Counted from the first letter of the stretch, positions 1 through 8,245 are shown. The stretch: 60,173 nt of DNA from an uncultured Alphaproteobacteria bacterium (GCA_938091085.1 CALKOC010000015.1:1-60173); one strand, 5' to 3'. Notes: generated by a model from the letters alone, not told the origin. Numbers and translations are program-made.

Positions 1-75
1 CCGACTTCAACATTTGGTGAGGAAAGGCGTTCTAATCCTTTTGTGTCGGATATGGCTCTCGGTCACGTTTCTTAA
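1..75 (+). CDS. C-terminal fragment, possibly glyoxalase II (hydroxyacylglutathione hydrolase)
   Basis: The first 24 codons of the plus strand are open and end in TAA at 73-75. They encode a tail reading PTSTFGEERRSNPFVSD and then a few more residues. Glyoxalase II proteins typically end with a motif of the form P-S-T-(L/I)-x-x-E-x-x-x-N-P-F, and this tail fits it well. The rest of the gene lies outside the window, so the metallo-beta-lactamase core cannot be checked. The gene converges with the flavin monooxygenase, whose stop lies 4 bases further on. The assignment rests on one short motif and is tentative. Confidence 0.45.
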   Translation, partial: PTSTFGEERRSNPFVSDMALGHVS

Positions 76-79
76 ATAT

Positions 80-1546
80 TTACTTAACGTCGTATTCGGA
101 AAAATCTGGCTTGCGCATATTTAACATATAACGTGTTGCAGACATTGGCCATATGGTGAAATTCTGCCCATCGCTATCTTTATACCAGCTTGAACAACTT
201 CCCTGCCAAACTGTACCTTTGAGCTGTTCTTGAACGAAAGAATTGAATTTCTCTTGGCTCGCCGGTTTTGGGTCTAACGAGGTCCAACCATTTTTACGCA
301 TTTTCTTAAGGCATTTGACGATATAGTTAACTTGCGCCTCAATCATCAGAATTACTGAATTATGCCCTAAAGCGCTGTTGGGGCCGAGTAGCATGAAGAA
401 ATTTGGAAAACCTGAAACCGCAACTGTTTTGTGAGACCGGATATTTTCCTGCCAGCACTCTGAAAGTGTTGTTCCGCCGGGTCCTTTCACTTCCATTGAT
501 GAGAGAATGTTAAAGGGGTTAAACCCTGTGGCATAGATAATCACATCAAAATTACGGCTCTTATCATCGGCATCAATAATGCCGTTTTTTGTGACGGCCT
601 TAACGGCCCGGTTAACCAGTTGCACGTGATCTTTTTGTAAAGATTGAAGATAGGAGTCTACAAACAGTACCCGCTTACATCCAACAGAATAGTCCGGTAT
701 CAGTTTGCTAAGAAGCTCGGGGTCTTTAACTTCTTGTCGGAGAAAAGCCTCAGCTCTCATGCGCGCAAGCTTTTGCATAAAGCTGTTTTCACGAAAGGCA
801 GGATGGAGAACAAACTCAGCCCAAAGGAAAATCCTTAATCTTTTTAATAAAGGTATAATAGGGAGTAATCGCATAAGTTTTAGGGCTCTTCCCGAATATT
901 CCTTATTGTTCCTATCCATCATCCAATTGGGTGTGCGCTGGAAAATGGTGAGTGAGGCGACTTTATCGTCAATCTCTGGAACAGCCTGAACGGCGCTAGC
1001 GGCATTCCCGATAATGGCAACGTTCTTATCGGTCAAGTCGACATTATGGTCCCATTTAGCTGTATGGAAAGAAGCTCCCTTGAAATCTTCAAGTCCTGGA
1101 ACGTTAGGATAGGCTGGGCTGTGTAAGCCACCTAGACCAGAGATAACATAGTCAAATTTTTCTTCTTTGTTGTTCCCTGCTGCGTCAGTGAGGCTGACAA
1201 TCCATGCATCATTTTGATAAGTAGCCCCGGTAATTTCTGTGTGAAATTGGCATAAGCGAGTTATGCCTGATTTTTCTGAAACATCTTCAAGATAAGCCTG
1301 AATATCTGCGCCGCCGGAATATAATTTTGGCCAATCAGATTTTTGTGCGAAAGAAAACGAATATAAATGGGATGGCACATCACAAGACACACCGGGATAT
1401 GTGTTTTCGCGCCAAGTGCCGCCAACACGATCGGCTTTTTCATAAATAACCAGATTTGAAAAACCTGCTTCTTTGAGCTTAATGGCCATACAAATGCCCG
1501 AAACGCCGGCTCCCAAAATGGCTATGCGAGGGTTATCTGTCGTCAC
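80..1546 (-). CDS. Baeyer-Villiger-type flavin-containing monooxygenase
   Basis: Predicted FAD- and NADPH-dependent monooxygenase of 488 residues, of the type that inserts oxygen next to a ketone or oxidises a heteroatom. The N-terminal FAD Rossmann motif is GAGVSG (residues 12-17). The Baeyer-Villiger fingerprint F-x-G-x(3)-H-x(3)-W is seen as FKGASFHTAKWD at 155-166. A second nucleotide-binding segment with GNAASA follows near residue 180. The start is a GTG at 1544-1546, chosen because AGGAG lies 8 bases upstream. Length is normal for the short, cyclohexanone-monooxygenase-like class. It is transcribed away from a short-chain dehydrogenase, which may act on related carbonyl or alcohol substrates. 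The actual substrate cannot be read from sequence. Confidence 0.85.
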   Translation of the reverse strand: MTTDNPRIAILGAGVSGICMAIKLKEAGFSNLVIYEKADRVGGTWRENTYPGVSCDVPSHLYSFSFAQKSDWPKLYSGGADIQAYLEDVSEKSGITRLCQFHTEITGATYQNDAWIVSLTDAAGNNKEEKFDYVISGLGGLHSPAYPNVPGLEDFKGASFHTAKWDHNVDLTDKNVAIIGNAASAVQAVPEIDDKVASLTIFQRTPNWMMDRNNKEYSGRALKLMRLLPIIPLLKRLRIFLWAEFVLHPAFRENSFMQKLARMRAEAFLRQEVKDPELLSKLIPDYSVGCKRVLFVDSYLQSLQKDHVQLVNRAVKAVTKNGIIDADDKSRNFDVIIYATGFNPFNILSSMEVKGPGGTTLSECWQENIRSHKTVAVSGFPNFFMLLGPNSALGHNSVILMIEAQVNYIVKCLKKMRKNGWTSLDPKPASQEKFNSFVQEQLKGTVWQGSCSSWYKDSDGQNFTIWPMSATRYMLNMRKPDFSEYDVK

Positions 1547-1628
1547 AATCTAGCTCCTAGTTATTTGCTTTAAGTTTAAATGACCTAGTATTAACTAGAT
1601 ATCAATCAAATAGAGACTGTAAAGACCA

Positions 1629-2402
1629 ATGAAAAGTTTTCTACCAAATTTTCATGCTGTTGTTTTTGGCGCCGGCGGTGGCATTGGGGCGGCCATGGCA
1701 TCGCAGTTAGTCGCTACACCAAATTGCACTCGGTTGACCTTAATGGGCAGAAACATTTCTAAAATACAGGAGAATGTGAACACCAATGGCGATACTGACA
1801 TACAATTACTGCAAGCCGATATTTGTGATGAGACGTCGATTGCTCATGTCGCGGCGCAACTTGGTGAGTATCTAAATAATGAGGCCCCGCTTCAGTTATT
1901 TGTGAATGCCAGTGGAATTTTGCATGATGAAGAAAACAGCCTTCAACCGGAGAGAAGCATCCGGCATTTGTCTAATGAGGCATTCCAAAAAGTCTTTGCG
2001 ATTAACAGTTTCGGCCCTGCATTATTGATAAAGCATTTTTTACCTTTTATGCCGCGCGACCATAGGTCTGTCTTTGGCTCTCTTTCTGCACGGGTTGGCT
2101 CTATATCCGATAATAAGATTGGCGGATGGTATGCCTATCGCGCCTCGAAAGCGGCACATAACATGCTCATCAAAACAGCCTCGTTAGAAGCGCGCATGAA
2201 ATATAAACAAGCGGTGATTGTTGGCTTACATCCAGGGACAGTTGCAACAAACCTATCAGCTCCTTTTAGAGGGAATGTGTCGCCTGAAAAACTTTTTACA
2301 CCATCGCAATCAGCAGATTATCTCCTTGGCGTGATGGATAATCTGACAATCGAGCAAAGCGGATCCGTATTTGCCTGGGATGGGCAGGAGATTCCAGCTT
2401 AG
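1629..2402 (+). CDS. Short-chain dehydrogenase/reductase (SDR)
   Basis: Predicted NAD(P)-dependent oxidoreductase of 257 residues. The cofactor motif GAGGGIG is at residues 14-20. The catalytic Y-x-x-x-K is YRASK at 170-174, with several serines (151, 153, 158) upstream that can supply the third catalytic residue. NASG in the centre of the Rossmann fold is also present. The layout resembles C-factor-like SDRs. The ribosome binding site is weak. It is divergent from the monooxygenase, with 82 bases between the two starts, and may belong to the same oxidative pathway. The substrate is unknown. Confidence 0.8.
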   Translation: MKSFLPNFHAVVFGAGGGIGAAMASQLVATPNCTRLTLMGRNISKIQENVNTNGDTDIQLLQADICDETSIAHVAAQLGEYLNNEAPLQLFVNASGILHDEENSLQPERSIRHLSNEAFQKVFAINSFGPALLIKHFLPFMPRDHRSVFGSLSARVGSISDNKIGGWYAYRASKAAHNMLIKTASLEARMKYKQAVIVGLHPGTVATNLSAPFRGNVSPEKLFTPSQSADYLLGVMDNLTIEQSGSVFAWDGQEIPA

Positions 2403-2408
2403 AATAGC

Positions 2409-2735
2409 TTAAGCTAAACCTGAAGGTGGTGAGCTAACATCTGCCTCCTGAACAGCCTCCAATGCTGCGAGAGTAAGCTCTTTCGCCAAATTAGTGGTTA
2501 CTTCTGGGTCAGCCACAATGACACGGGCTCTTATCGCAAGTGCCATAGCACAGGCTTGGAGAACGTCACCATTTGCCATTCCATCACGCCGTGCCTCCCG
2601 ACTGACTACGGCGAGTATATCTTCAAGTAATTGATGCACCCGCATCGGGGCTTCTGTCGCCTCATGAAGAGGGAAATCTACATCAAATTTGTCGCCGGTA
2701 TCGGTGATGGCGGTAAAAGGTAAGGGGCGTGCCAT
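2409..2735 (-). CDS. Small conserved-looking protein of unknown function
   Basis: Protein of 108 residues that I do not recognise. I start it at the ATG at 2733-2735 because GGAG lies at the right distance upstream; an open frame extends further 5' but has no signal. The protein begins MARPLPFTAITDTG and is mostly helical, with an acidic, alanine-rich second half and no membrane segment or signal peptide. It ends 6 bases from the convergent SDR gene. The candidate small RNA at 2933-3012 lies about 200 bases upstream on the same strand and could be its leader. Confidence 0.55.
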   Translation of the reverse strand: MARPLPFTAITDTGDKFDVDFPLHEATEAPMRVHQLLEDILAVVSREARRDGMANGDVLQACAMALAIRARVIVADPEVTTNLAKELTLAALEAVQEADVSSPPSGLA

Positions 2736-2932
2736 AATCATCTCCAGAAAGGTTATTTGCTGTTGCGACATCTGACTGAGCAATATTTTACTTGTTCCCA
2801 GTCCTTTATCCATTTTTTTCGCCAGACAAAGGGCCGTCCGCAAACCAAACATGTTTTTTCCGGAAGGTCAGATTTTTTTCGCATCTTCATAGAATGTATT
2901 TGGCTTGAAATTCAGAGATGTCAAATATTTGG

Positions 2933-3012
2933 AAAATTAAGCCACGACTTCCGAAAGGAAGCCGTGGCAAACCGGCTGAGGAGGGACGTTCGCCGGCTTG
3001 CGTGGCGTAACT
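2933..3012 (-). ncRNA. Candidate small RNA or attenuator with an anti-Shine-Dalgarno loop
   Basis: Read on the minus strand. A first hairpin has arms 2992-2999 and 2969-2976 (about 8 bp) and a 15-base loop that exposes CCCTCCTC. A second, 12-bp hairpin spans 2968-2941, with arms GCCACGGCTTCC and GGAAGTCGTGGC, and is followed by TTAATTTT, as in an intrinsic terminator. One pair is G-U on the minus strand but an A-C mismatch on the plus strand, so the minus strand is the RNA strand. A possible -10 TATATT lies at 3025-3020 and a weak -35 GTGAAG lies 17 bases before it, which predicts an RNA of about 80 nt. No coding frame explains the structure. The segment 2736-3294 contains no other gene that I can support. 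Confidence 0.55.
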
Positions 3013-3294
3013 AAACAATAATATACGCTACGGGACTTGCAACTTCACACAACTTAGCCACGCTTAACCAATGTAAAGATAGGTTAAAGTCAGGTTCAAT
3101 AACTTTATGATTTTTATGGGTTTGTTTGTTCAAGCGTTGTCTTTTCACAACAAAATAGTGGTATTTCTATCTGTGGTTGTGCAGATTTTGTCGATAGGTT
3201 GTCATATATGTCAAAATTTTGTTAATTAGATATTCAAATGGGGCGCTCATTCGTTTTTTAAAGAGCATCTCAGATCATATTTCAGGAGGGTCGG

Positions 3295-4716
3295 ATGGAT
3301 CATAACAAACAATTTTATATTAATGGTGAATGGGTCGACTCAATTAATGGTCAATCTCATGATGTTGTTAACCCTGCTACTGAAGCGGCCTGCGGACAAA
3401 TTACTCTCGCCAGTGTGGAAGATGTAGATAAAGCCGTCGAGGCAGCAAAAGCTGCATTCCCCGCTTTCTCAAAAACGTCACGTGAGGACAAGCTGGCGTT
3501 AATTGATAAAATTATTGAGGTTTATTCATCACGAATGGATGACCTGATTGCGGCAGTTATGATGGAAATGGGTTCGCCGAGAATGCTGGCGGCAAAAGCA
3601 CAGGTTCCTGCCGGGCTTGGTCATTTTATTCAGATTAAAAAAGTGCTCGAAAGCTTTGATTTTGGCGGTGATCTTGGTGGTGCTAAAATTATCCGTGAAC
3701 CTGTCGGTGTCTGTGGATTGATTACACCATGGAACTGGCCGCTCAATCAGGTTGCCTGTAAAGTTGCACCCGCGCTTGCCGCCGGTTGCACCATGGTTCT
3801 CAAGCCTTCCGAAGTATCGCCTTTAAGTGCAATCATATTCGCTGAAATTATGGATGAAGCCGGTGTTCCTGCCGGGGTATTTAATATGGTTAATGGTGAT
3901 GGCGCTATAGCTGGGTCACATTTATCATCTCACCCTGACATTGATATGATGTCATTTACGGGGTCAACACGCGCCGGTGTGCTTATTGCTAAAGCTGCCG
4001 CAGATACAGTCAAACGCGTCTCACAGGAACTTGGTGGCAAATCAGCTAACATTGTTCTCGATGATGCAGACCTAGAGCGCGCTGTTAGGCAAGGTGTCAT
4101 GACATGCTTCACCAATTCAGGTCAGTCTTGTAACGCACCTACCCGTATGCTGGTTCCGGCCTCCAAGCATGCCGAGGCGCTGGAAATTGCCAAGGCAACT
4201 GCTGAGAAAGTTGTTGCTGGTGAGCCGGATGCAGAAGGCACGACTATTGGTCCGGTATCTAATAAGGTTCAATTCGATAAAATTCGTGGGCTGATACAGG
4301 CAGGAATTGATGAAGGCGCCGAATTAGTTTGTGGCGGCCCTGATATGCCTGAGGGTGTAGATAAAGGATATTACATCCGCCCAACGGTTTTCGGAAATGT
4401 GACCAATGATATGCGGATTGCCAGAGAGGAAATTTTTGGCCCTGTTCTTTCTATCCTCCCCTATGAAACAGAAGAAGAGGCCGTTGAGATTGCCAATGAC
4501 ACGATTTATGGCCTCGCGGCTTATATCCAGTCCGGCGATAGCGAACATGCTTATGAAATTGCCGCGCAATTACGTGTCGGTAATGTCAGTGTAAACGGTG
4601 CAAGCTCGGATATTGCTGCCCCATTTGGTGGATATAAGCAATCCGGCAATGGACGCGAGTGGGGCGTCTATGGGCTGGAAGAGTTTCTAGAGTCTAAAGC
4701 TGTTGTCGGGAGCTAG
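3295..4716 (+). CDS. NAD(P)-dependent aldehyde dehydrogenase
   Basis: Oxidises an aldehyde to the carboxylic acid. The 473 residues match the usual length of the family. Visible hallmarks are PWNWP at 145-149 (Asn147 for oxyanion stabilisation), KPSE at 170-173 (NAD binding), FTGSTRAG at 221-228, the general base Glu245 in ELGGK, the nucleophile Cys279 in GQSCN, and EEIFGPV near 380. AGGAGGG lies just upstream of the ATG. The 280-base region before it is AT-rich and probably holds the promoter. It stands alone, converging on the ABC permease. The substrate is not predictable, although nearby oxidative genes suggest a catabolic role. Confidence 0.9.
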   Translation: MDHNKQFYINGEWVDSINGQSHDVVNPATEAACGQITLASVEDVDKAVEAAKAAFPAFSKTSREDKLALIDKIIEVYSSRMDDLIAAVMMEMGSPRMLAAKAQVPAGLGHFIQIKKVLESFDFGGDLGGAKIIREPVGVCGLITPWNWPLNQVACKVAPALAAGCTMVLKPSEVSPLSAIIFAEIMDEAGVPAGVFNMVNGDGAIAGSHLSSHPDIDMMSFTGSTRAGVLIAKAAADTVKRVSQELGGKSANIVLDDADLERAVRQGVMTCFTNSGQSCNAPTRMLVPASKHAEALEIAKATAEKVVAGEPDAEGTTIGPVSNKVQFDKIRGLIQAGIDEGAELVCGGPDMPEGVDKGYYIRPTVFGNVTNDMRIAREEIFGPVLSILPYETEEEAVEIANDTIYGLAAYIQSGDSEHAYEIAAQLRVGNVSVNGASSDIAAPFGGYKQSGNGREWGVYGLEEFLESKAVVGS

Positions 4717-4733
4717 CCTCTAAGCGCACTGAT

Positions 4734-6344
4734 TTAGAGTTTATACAACTTACGGGTTGCCACAAAGACAGGAATAATCCCTACCCCGACAATAATTAGG
4801 GCGGGGAGGGCGGCTTCCTCAATCTGTCCGAGAGATGCATAATTATAAACTTGTGTCGCTAATGTTTCGAAATTAAACGGTCTCAGAATAAGTGTTGCCG
4901 GAAGTTCTTTCATCGTATCCACAAAAACGAGGACTGATGCTGTTATGAGTGCCGGTCGTAACATTGGTAGATGGACAAGTCTGAGAAGTTGAAATGTCCG
5001 TGCGCCAAGTGTGCTGGCAGCCATATCGGTAGTTTTAGGGATACGAGACAATTCAGCCTCGAATGTACCAAATGAAATTGATAGGAAGCGAAGTGAGTAA
5101 GCAAAAATTAAGGCAAACACACTGCCGCTTAAAATTGGTAAAAATGATAAATTCAGAAGCTGGAATGAAAAATTATCAAACTGGGATAGCACAATCAAAA
5201 CACCAAGCCCTAGGACAGTTCCCGGGATAGCGTATCCCAATGCGGCAGTTTGAATTGATCTGTTCAACCATCCCGGCGGATTTATGCGCGTTAGAAATGC
5301 CAAGAAAAGTCCAATGCCAACAACTATGATGGCTGTTGCGCCGGCCAGCAGAATGCTTCTTGTGGCTGAAGAGAATAGACCCTCGGCATTCTCAAAACGT
5401 CCCAGAGAAAAGATGATAAGCAAGACAACCGGCAGCACAAAGCCGATTAAAAACGGCAGGCTGCTTATTATAAGAATGACGCCTTGCATGAGGGGTGTGG
5501 GTTTATGCAAAACGGGAGCTATGTTGTGTTTGGATTTTTGTTCAATATCACCCGCCCGCAGATATCTCTCTACGAGTAATAAAAGTGCCATTAAGCCAAG
5601 CAACAGCATTGCAATTCTGGCTGCGCCCTCAAGACTGCCGCGTGATAACCATGTTTCATAAACCCCGACAGTAAGGGTTTTGACCCCAAGATGCTCAACG
5701 GCGCCGATATCATTCAGACATTCCATTAGCGCAAGGGCAACACCGACAATTATCATGGGTCGAGAAAGAGGAAGAGCAATCTGACGAAAACTCATCCATT
5801 GCGACGCCCCCAACACGCGCCCGGCCTGTATTAATTCTGCAGATTGATTTATGAAGCCGGTTCGCGCCGACATATAAACATAGGGATAAAGCACAGCAGA
5901 TAGGGTAAAGATGGCACCGCCAAGACTGTTGAGTGACGGGTACCACGCATGGTCTCCAAAAATTGAAACCCATAGCTGATAAAAAGGTCCGGCTTTATCA
6001 AGAAATTCTGCGAACACATAAGCGGCGATATAGGTGGGCATTGCCAGAGGCAGTAATAGCAACCATTGCAAATGCTTACGTCCGGGAAAGTCGATGAAAG
6101 TAACAAACCATGCTGCCGGAACGCCGGCCAATAGGGTGACAACTGCGACGCCCAACATGAGGCCAAGAGTTTGTCCGAATTGGTAAGGCAATATAGTCGT
6201 CATCAAAAATGACATTAAGCCATCATTTGCGCTGTCGGATATTTCGGGTGGGGCTATGGTGAGCCATGCAATACCTAAAATTGGCGCCAGCATGGCAAGG
6301 ACAATCAAAAAACCGAGAAGGCGTGCGAGTGGTTTTCCAGTCAC
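4734..6344 (-). CDS. Iron(III)-type ABC transporter permease (FbpB-like, duplicated)
   Basis: Integral membrane protein of 536 residues with about twelve hydrophobic segments in two homologous halves, as in FbpB/ThiP-type permeases of ferric iron or thiamine importers. Each half has an EAA-type loop that contacts the ATPase, LGASQWMSFRQIALPLSRP in the first and LGARTFQLLRLVHLPMLRP in the second. It begins with a GTG that overlaps the stop of the upstream 62-codon gene (GTGA), so the two are cotranscribed. No substrate-binding protein or ATPase gene is next to it, so the partners must be encoded elsewhere. Iron is the likeliest substrate from overall similarity, not from specific residues. Confidence 0.85.
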   Translation of the reverse strand: MTGKPLARLLGFLIVLAMLAPILGIAWLTIAPPEISDSANDGLMSFLMTTILPYQFGQTLGLMLGVAVVTLLAGVPAAWFVTFIDFPGRKHLQWLLLLPLAMPTYIAAYVFAEFLDKAGPFYQLWVSIFGDHAWYPSLNSLGGAIFTLSAVLYPYVYMSARTGFINQSAELIQAGRVLGASQWMSFRQIALPLSRPMIIVGVALALMECLNDIGAVEHLGVKTLTVGVYETWLSRGSLEGAARIAMLLLGLMALLLLVERYLRAGDIEQKSKHNIAPVLHKPTPLMQGVILIISSLPFLIGFVLPVVLLIIFSLGRFENAEGLFSSATRSILLAGATAIIVVGIGLFLAFLTRINPPGWLNRSIQTAALGYAIPGTVLGLGVLIVLSQFDNFSFQLLNLSFLPILSGSVFALIFAYSLRFLSISFGTFEAELSRIPKTTDMAASTLGARTFQLLRLVHLPMLRPALITASVLVFVDTMKELPATLILRPFNFETLATQVYNYASLGQIEEAALPALIIVGVGIIPVFVATRKLYKL

Positions 6345-6529
6345 CCGCTTTTGTCCTTAATTAAAGCGATGGCAGCAAGTAATTCCCGCGTGATTTCTTC
6401 AGCCTCGTCGGGCGTAAAATCCATCGGTAAGTCAATTTCCTCGGAGGTTATATAAATGCGCACCATTCCCTGATCGGTAGGCCCTATACTCAAATCCGCT
6501 ATGATTTCTGAAGGCGTGTTAATACCCAT
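6341..6529 (-). CDS. Small acidic protein of unknown function, coupled to the ABC permease
   Basis: Protein of 62 residues starting MGINTPSEIIADLSIG. It has a short beta-rich half (MVRIYITSEEIDLPMDF) followed by a helix that begins TPDEAEEITRELLAAI. It has no signal peptide or membrane segment. The ATG is preceded by CAGGAGATGAC. Its TGA overlaps the GTG start of the permease, which argues for translational coupling. It resembles small conserved alphaproteobacterial proteins that I remember only vaguely (possibly DUF6324). No function can be given. Confidence 0.65.
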   Translation of the reverse strand: MGINTPSEIIADLSIGPTDQGMVRIYITSEEIDLPMDFTPDEAEEITRELLAAIALIKDKSG

Positions 6530-6674
6530 GCGTCATCTCCTGATGGTTTTATACTCACTTTATAAGGCTTATTTATGATTTTGGGCAACTCTATCGGAAA
6601 TTCAAATTATCCGCTTGAAACATTCGGCTTTAAGGATTAATTTCCCAACACTTTCAGTAAGTCATGAAAGCAGT

Positions 6675-6751
6675 GCAGATGTAGCTCAGTAGGTTAGAGC
6701 GCCTGATTGTGGATCAGGAGGTCCCCCGTTCAAATCGGGGCATCTGTACCA
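6675..6751 (+). tRNA. tRNA-His (GTG)
   Basis: A complete cloverleaf is visible: acceptor GCAGATG/CATCTGT, D arm GCTC/GAGC, anticodon stem CCTGA/TCAGG with loop TTGTGGA (anticodon GTG), T arm CCCCG/CGGGG with TTCAAAT, and encoded CCA at 6749-6751. The discriminator base is A, the base before the acceptor stem is T rather than the G-1 usual in tRNA-His, and the first pair is G-U. Confidence 0.95.
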
Positions 6752-6807
6752 TTTTTCCTTAAAAAAACTGTCATTAAAAATGTTATGAATGCTTTCATGA
6801 AAAAAGC

Positions 6808-6898
6808 TGGCAGAGAGGAAGGGATTCGAACCCTCGATGGGCTATTAACCCATACTCCCTTAGCAGGGGAGCGCCTTCAGCCACTCGGCCACCTCTCT
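6808..6898 (-). tRNA. tRNA-Ser (GCT)
   Basis: Class II tRNA read on the minus strand: acceptor AGAGAGG/CCTCTCT, anticodon stem CTCCC/GGGAG around loop CTGCTAA (anticodon GCT), a long variable arm, T arm GAGGG/CCCTT with TTCGAAT, discriminator G and encoded CCA. It converges on tRNA-His with 56 bases between their 3' ends. Confidence 0.95.
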
Positions 6899-7136
6899 AC
6901 GCAGAACTTCTAAATAGAACAGCATGGCGGTTTGGTCAATGGAGAAGCTCAAAGAAGCAGGCTTTCCGTTTGCATGAGGCTTTCGTTGCGCACAGATGCT
7001 AAAAACCGCACCTCCCGTTGGTGGCTTTTGTTGTCCAGTTAGGTGGTTAAGGTTGCCACTCGCCTATTTCAGCATGTATAAAGAGGAACAAAGAAAATTA
7101 TGAAAAACTATATTTTATAAGCGTTGTAGGTTTTGG
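6899..7136 (+). other. Non-coding segment with nested short inverted repeats
   Basis: No gene is supported here. A nested arrangement of short inverted repeats lies at 6996-7075. ATGCT (6996-7000) can pair with AGCAT (7071-7075), enclosing CACC/GGTG (7009-7012/7020-7023) and GTGG/CCAC (about 7043-7059). The stems are short, so a structured RNA or leader of the following gene is only a possibility. AT-rich sequence from about 7070 may carry the promoter of the next gene. Confidence 0.25.
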
Positions 7137-8171
7137 ATGTCCTCTAAATCATTTGACCCTTTTGGGGGGATAAAAGGTGATGAAAAGTTTGCCGAAGAGT
7201 CAGCTAAAAAGCTTTCGCCAATGGAAGTTGATAAGCAACAGGCTTTAAAAGACATTCAGGCTTCGATTGATTTATGGGACGGTAAGATGCCACCAGAAAT
7301 CGAACGTGCTTCATTACTTGAGCGTTTTAGGGCAAAAACCAGTTTGCTGGGTAAAGAGCCACCGAATTGGAGTTACCTCAAACTGAATGACAAGTCTTTT
7401 GCTGACGTTCATTTCAGATGGTCTGGAAAGAAAATCGAGACTATTTATAAGGTTCCTAAACGTGAGGTGCGTGTAGCACTCGTCGGATTGCAGGCTTTCT
7501 ACAATAAGATTGATCCATTTGAACCTGATTTGACACATCCAGACATTATCAAATGTTTCAATGAAACCGCTGATAATTATAATTTAGATCCATTTATACC
7601 CGGCTCTGATTTAACTTATGATCGAAACAGACATCTTGATCCTTTTGCAGGTGTTCGGGGTGAAAACCCTGGCATGAAATTTAATGCATTTAAAAAGGAT
7701 CTTGACGTGGCACTGGAGGAGTTAATTTTTTCTATTGAATTTTTGAATCAAATAGACGTGCCGAGTTATCGCAAAGAATATACAATTAAGAAAACCAGCC
7801 CAAAAAATCTTAAACAGACCTACAAAACGTCCACCTCCCATTTTGATGTATTTCTTTGGTGGCCAGGTGGCGTGGTTGACAAAATTGAAAATGTTCCGCA
7901 AAAGCGCGCGCTCATGGCTTTGGGCGCTATGCGTAAATTTTTTGAAGATATTGATGAAAGCCAACCAGACCTGGAGAATGAAAAGGTTTTGGAACTTTAT
8001 GAGGTAACCAAGAAGCGAACGCGCCCCAAGAAAGGTAAAAATAATTTAAAAGAATTGCTGGCGGAGGAAGAGGGCGGTACGAGTTATTGGTCAAACCTTA
8101 CCCATCGTTGGGTGAAAGGAAGTTTTGACAAAAAAACTTCAACCTTTAACCCGCCTGCAAAAGGTAAGTAA
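7137..8171 (+). CDS. Unrecognised protein made of two copies of one domain
   Basis: Soluble-looking protein of 344 residues with no signal peptide, membrane segment or recognised catalytic motif. It contains a clear internal duplication. DPFGGIKGDEKF (7-18) recurs as DPFAGVRGENPGMKF (168-182). The block around KIETIYKVPKREVRVALVGL, up to DPFEPDL (about 99-132), recurs as VDKIENVPQKRALMALGAM up to ESQPDL (about 247-279). Each copy is about 115-130 residues. A basic, poorly conserved tail follows (about 292-344). No strong ribosome binding site is visible before the ATG. The gene stands alone between the tRNAs and dapA. The function is unknown and I do not match it to a named family. Confidence 0.7.
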   Translation: MSSKSFDPFGGIKGDEKFAEESAKKLSPMEVDKQQALKDIQASIDLWDGKMPPEIERASLLERFRAKTSLLGKEPPNWSYLKLNDKSFADVHFRWSGKKIETIYKVPKREVRVALVGLQAFYNKIDPFEPDLTHPDIIKCFNETADNYNLDPFIPGSDLTYDRNRHLDPFAGVRGENPGMKFNAFKKDLDVALEELIFSIEFLNQIDVPSYRKEYTIKKTSPKNLKQTYKTSTSHFDVFLWWPGGVVDKIENVPQKRALMALGAMRKFFEDIDESQPDLENEKVLELYEVTKKRTRPKKGKNNLKELLAEEEGGTSYWSNLTHRWVKGSFDKKTSTFNPPAKGK

Positions 8172-8245
8172 TTTTTTATCCAAGACGTGGCTTATGCATG
8201 TGTTAGCTGACATGTTCTAGCAGTACGCTTGAAGAAAAAAGCAAT

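Noticed and set aside
2405-2416. Palindrome TAGCTTAAGCTA between two convergent genes
   Set aside because: It has no loop or T tract, so it is not a usable terminator, and it is too short to call an operator.
2757-3014. Plus-strand open frame of 85 codons over the candidate small RNA
   Set aside because: Composition is unlike the neighbouring proteins, there is no ribosome binding site, and it runs through two stable hairpins.
5284-5661. Plus-strand open frame of 125 codons inside the ABC permease gene
   Set aside because: It is antisense to a well-supported permease and its product has no recognisable features.
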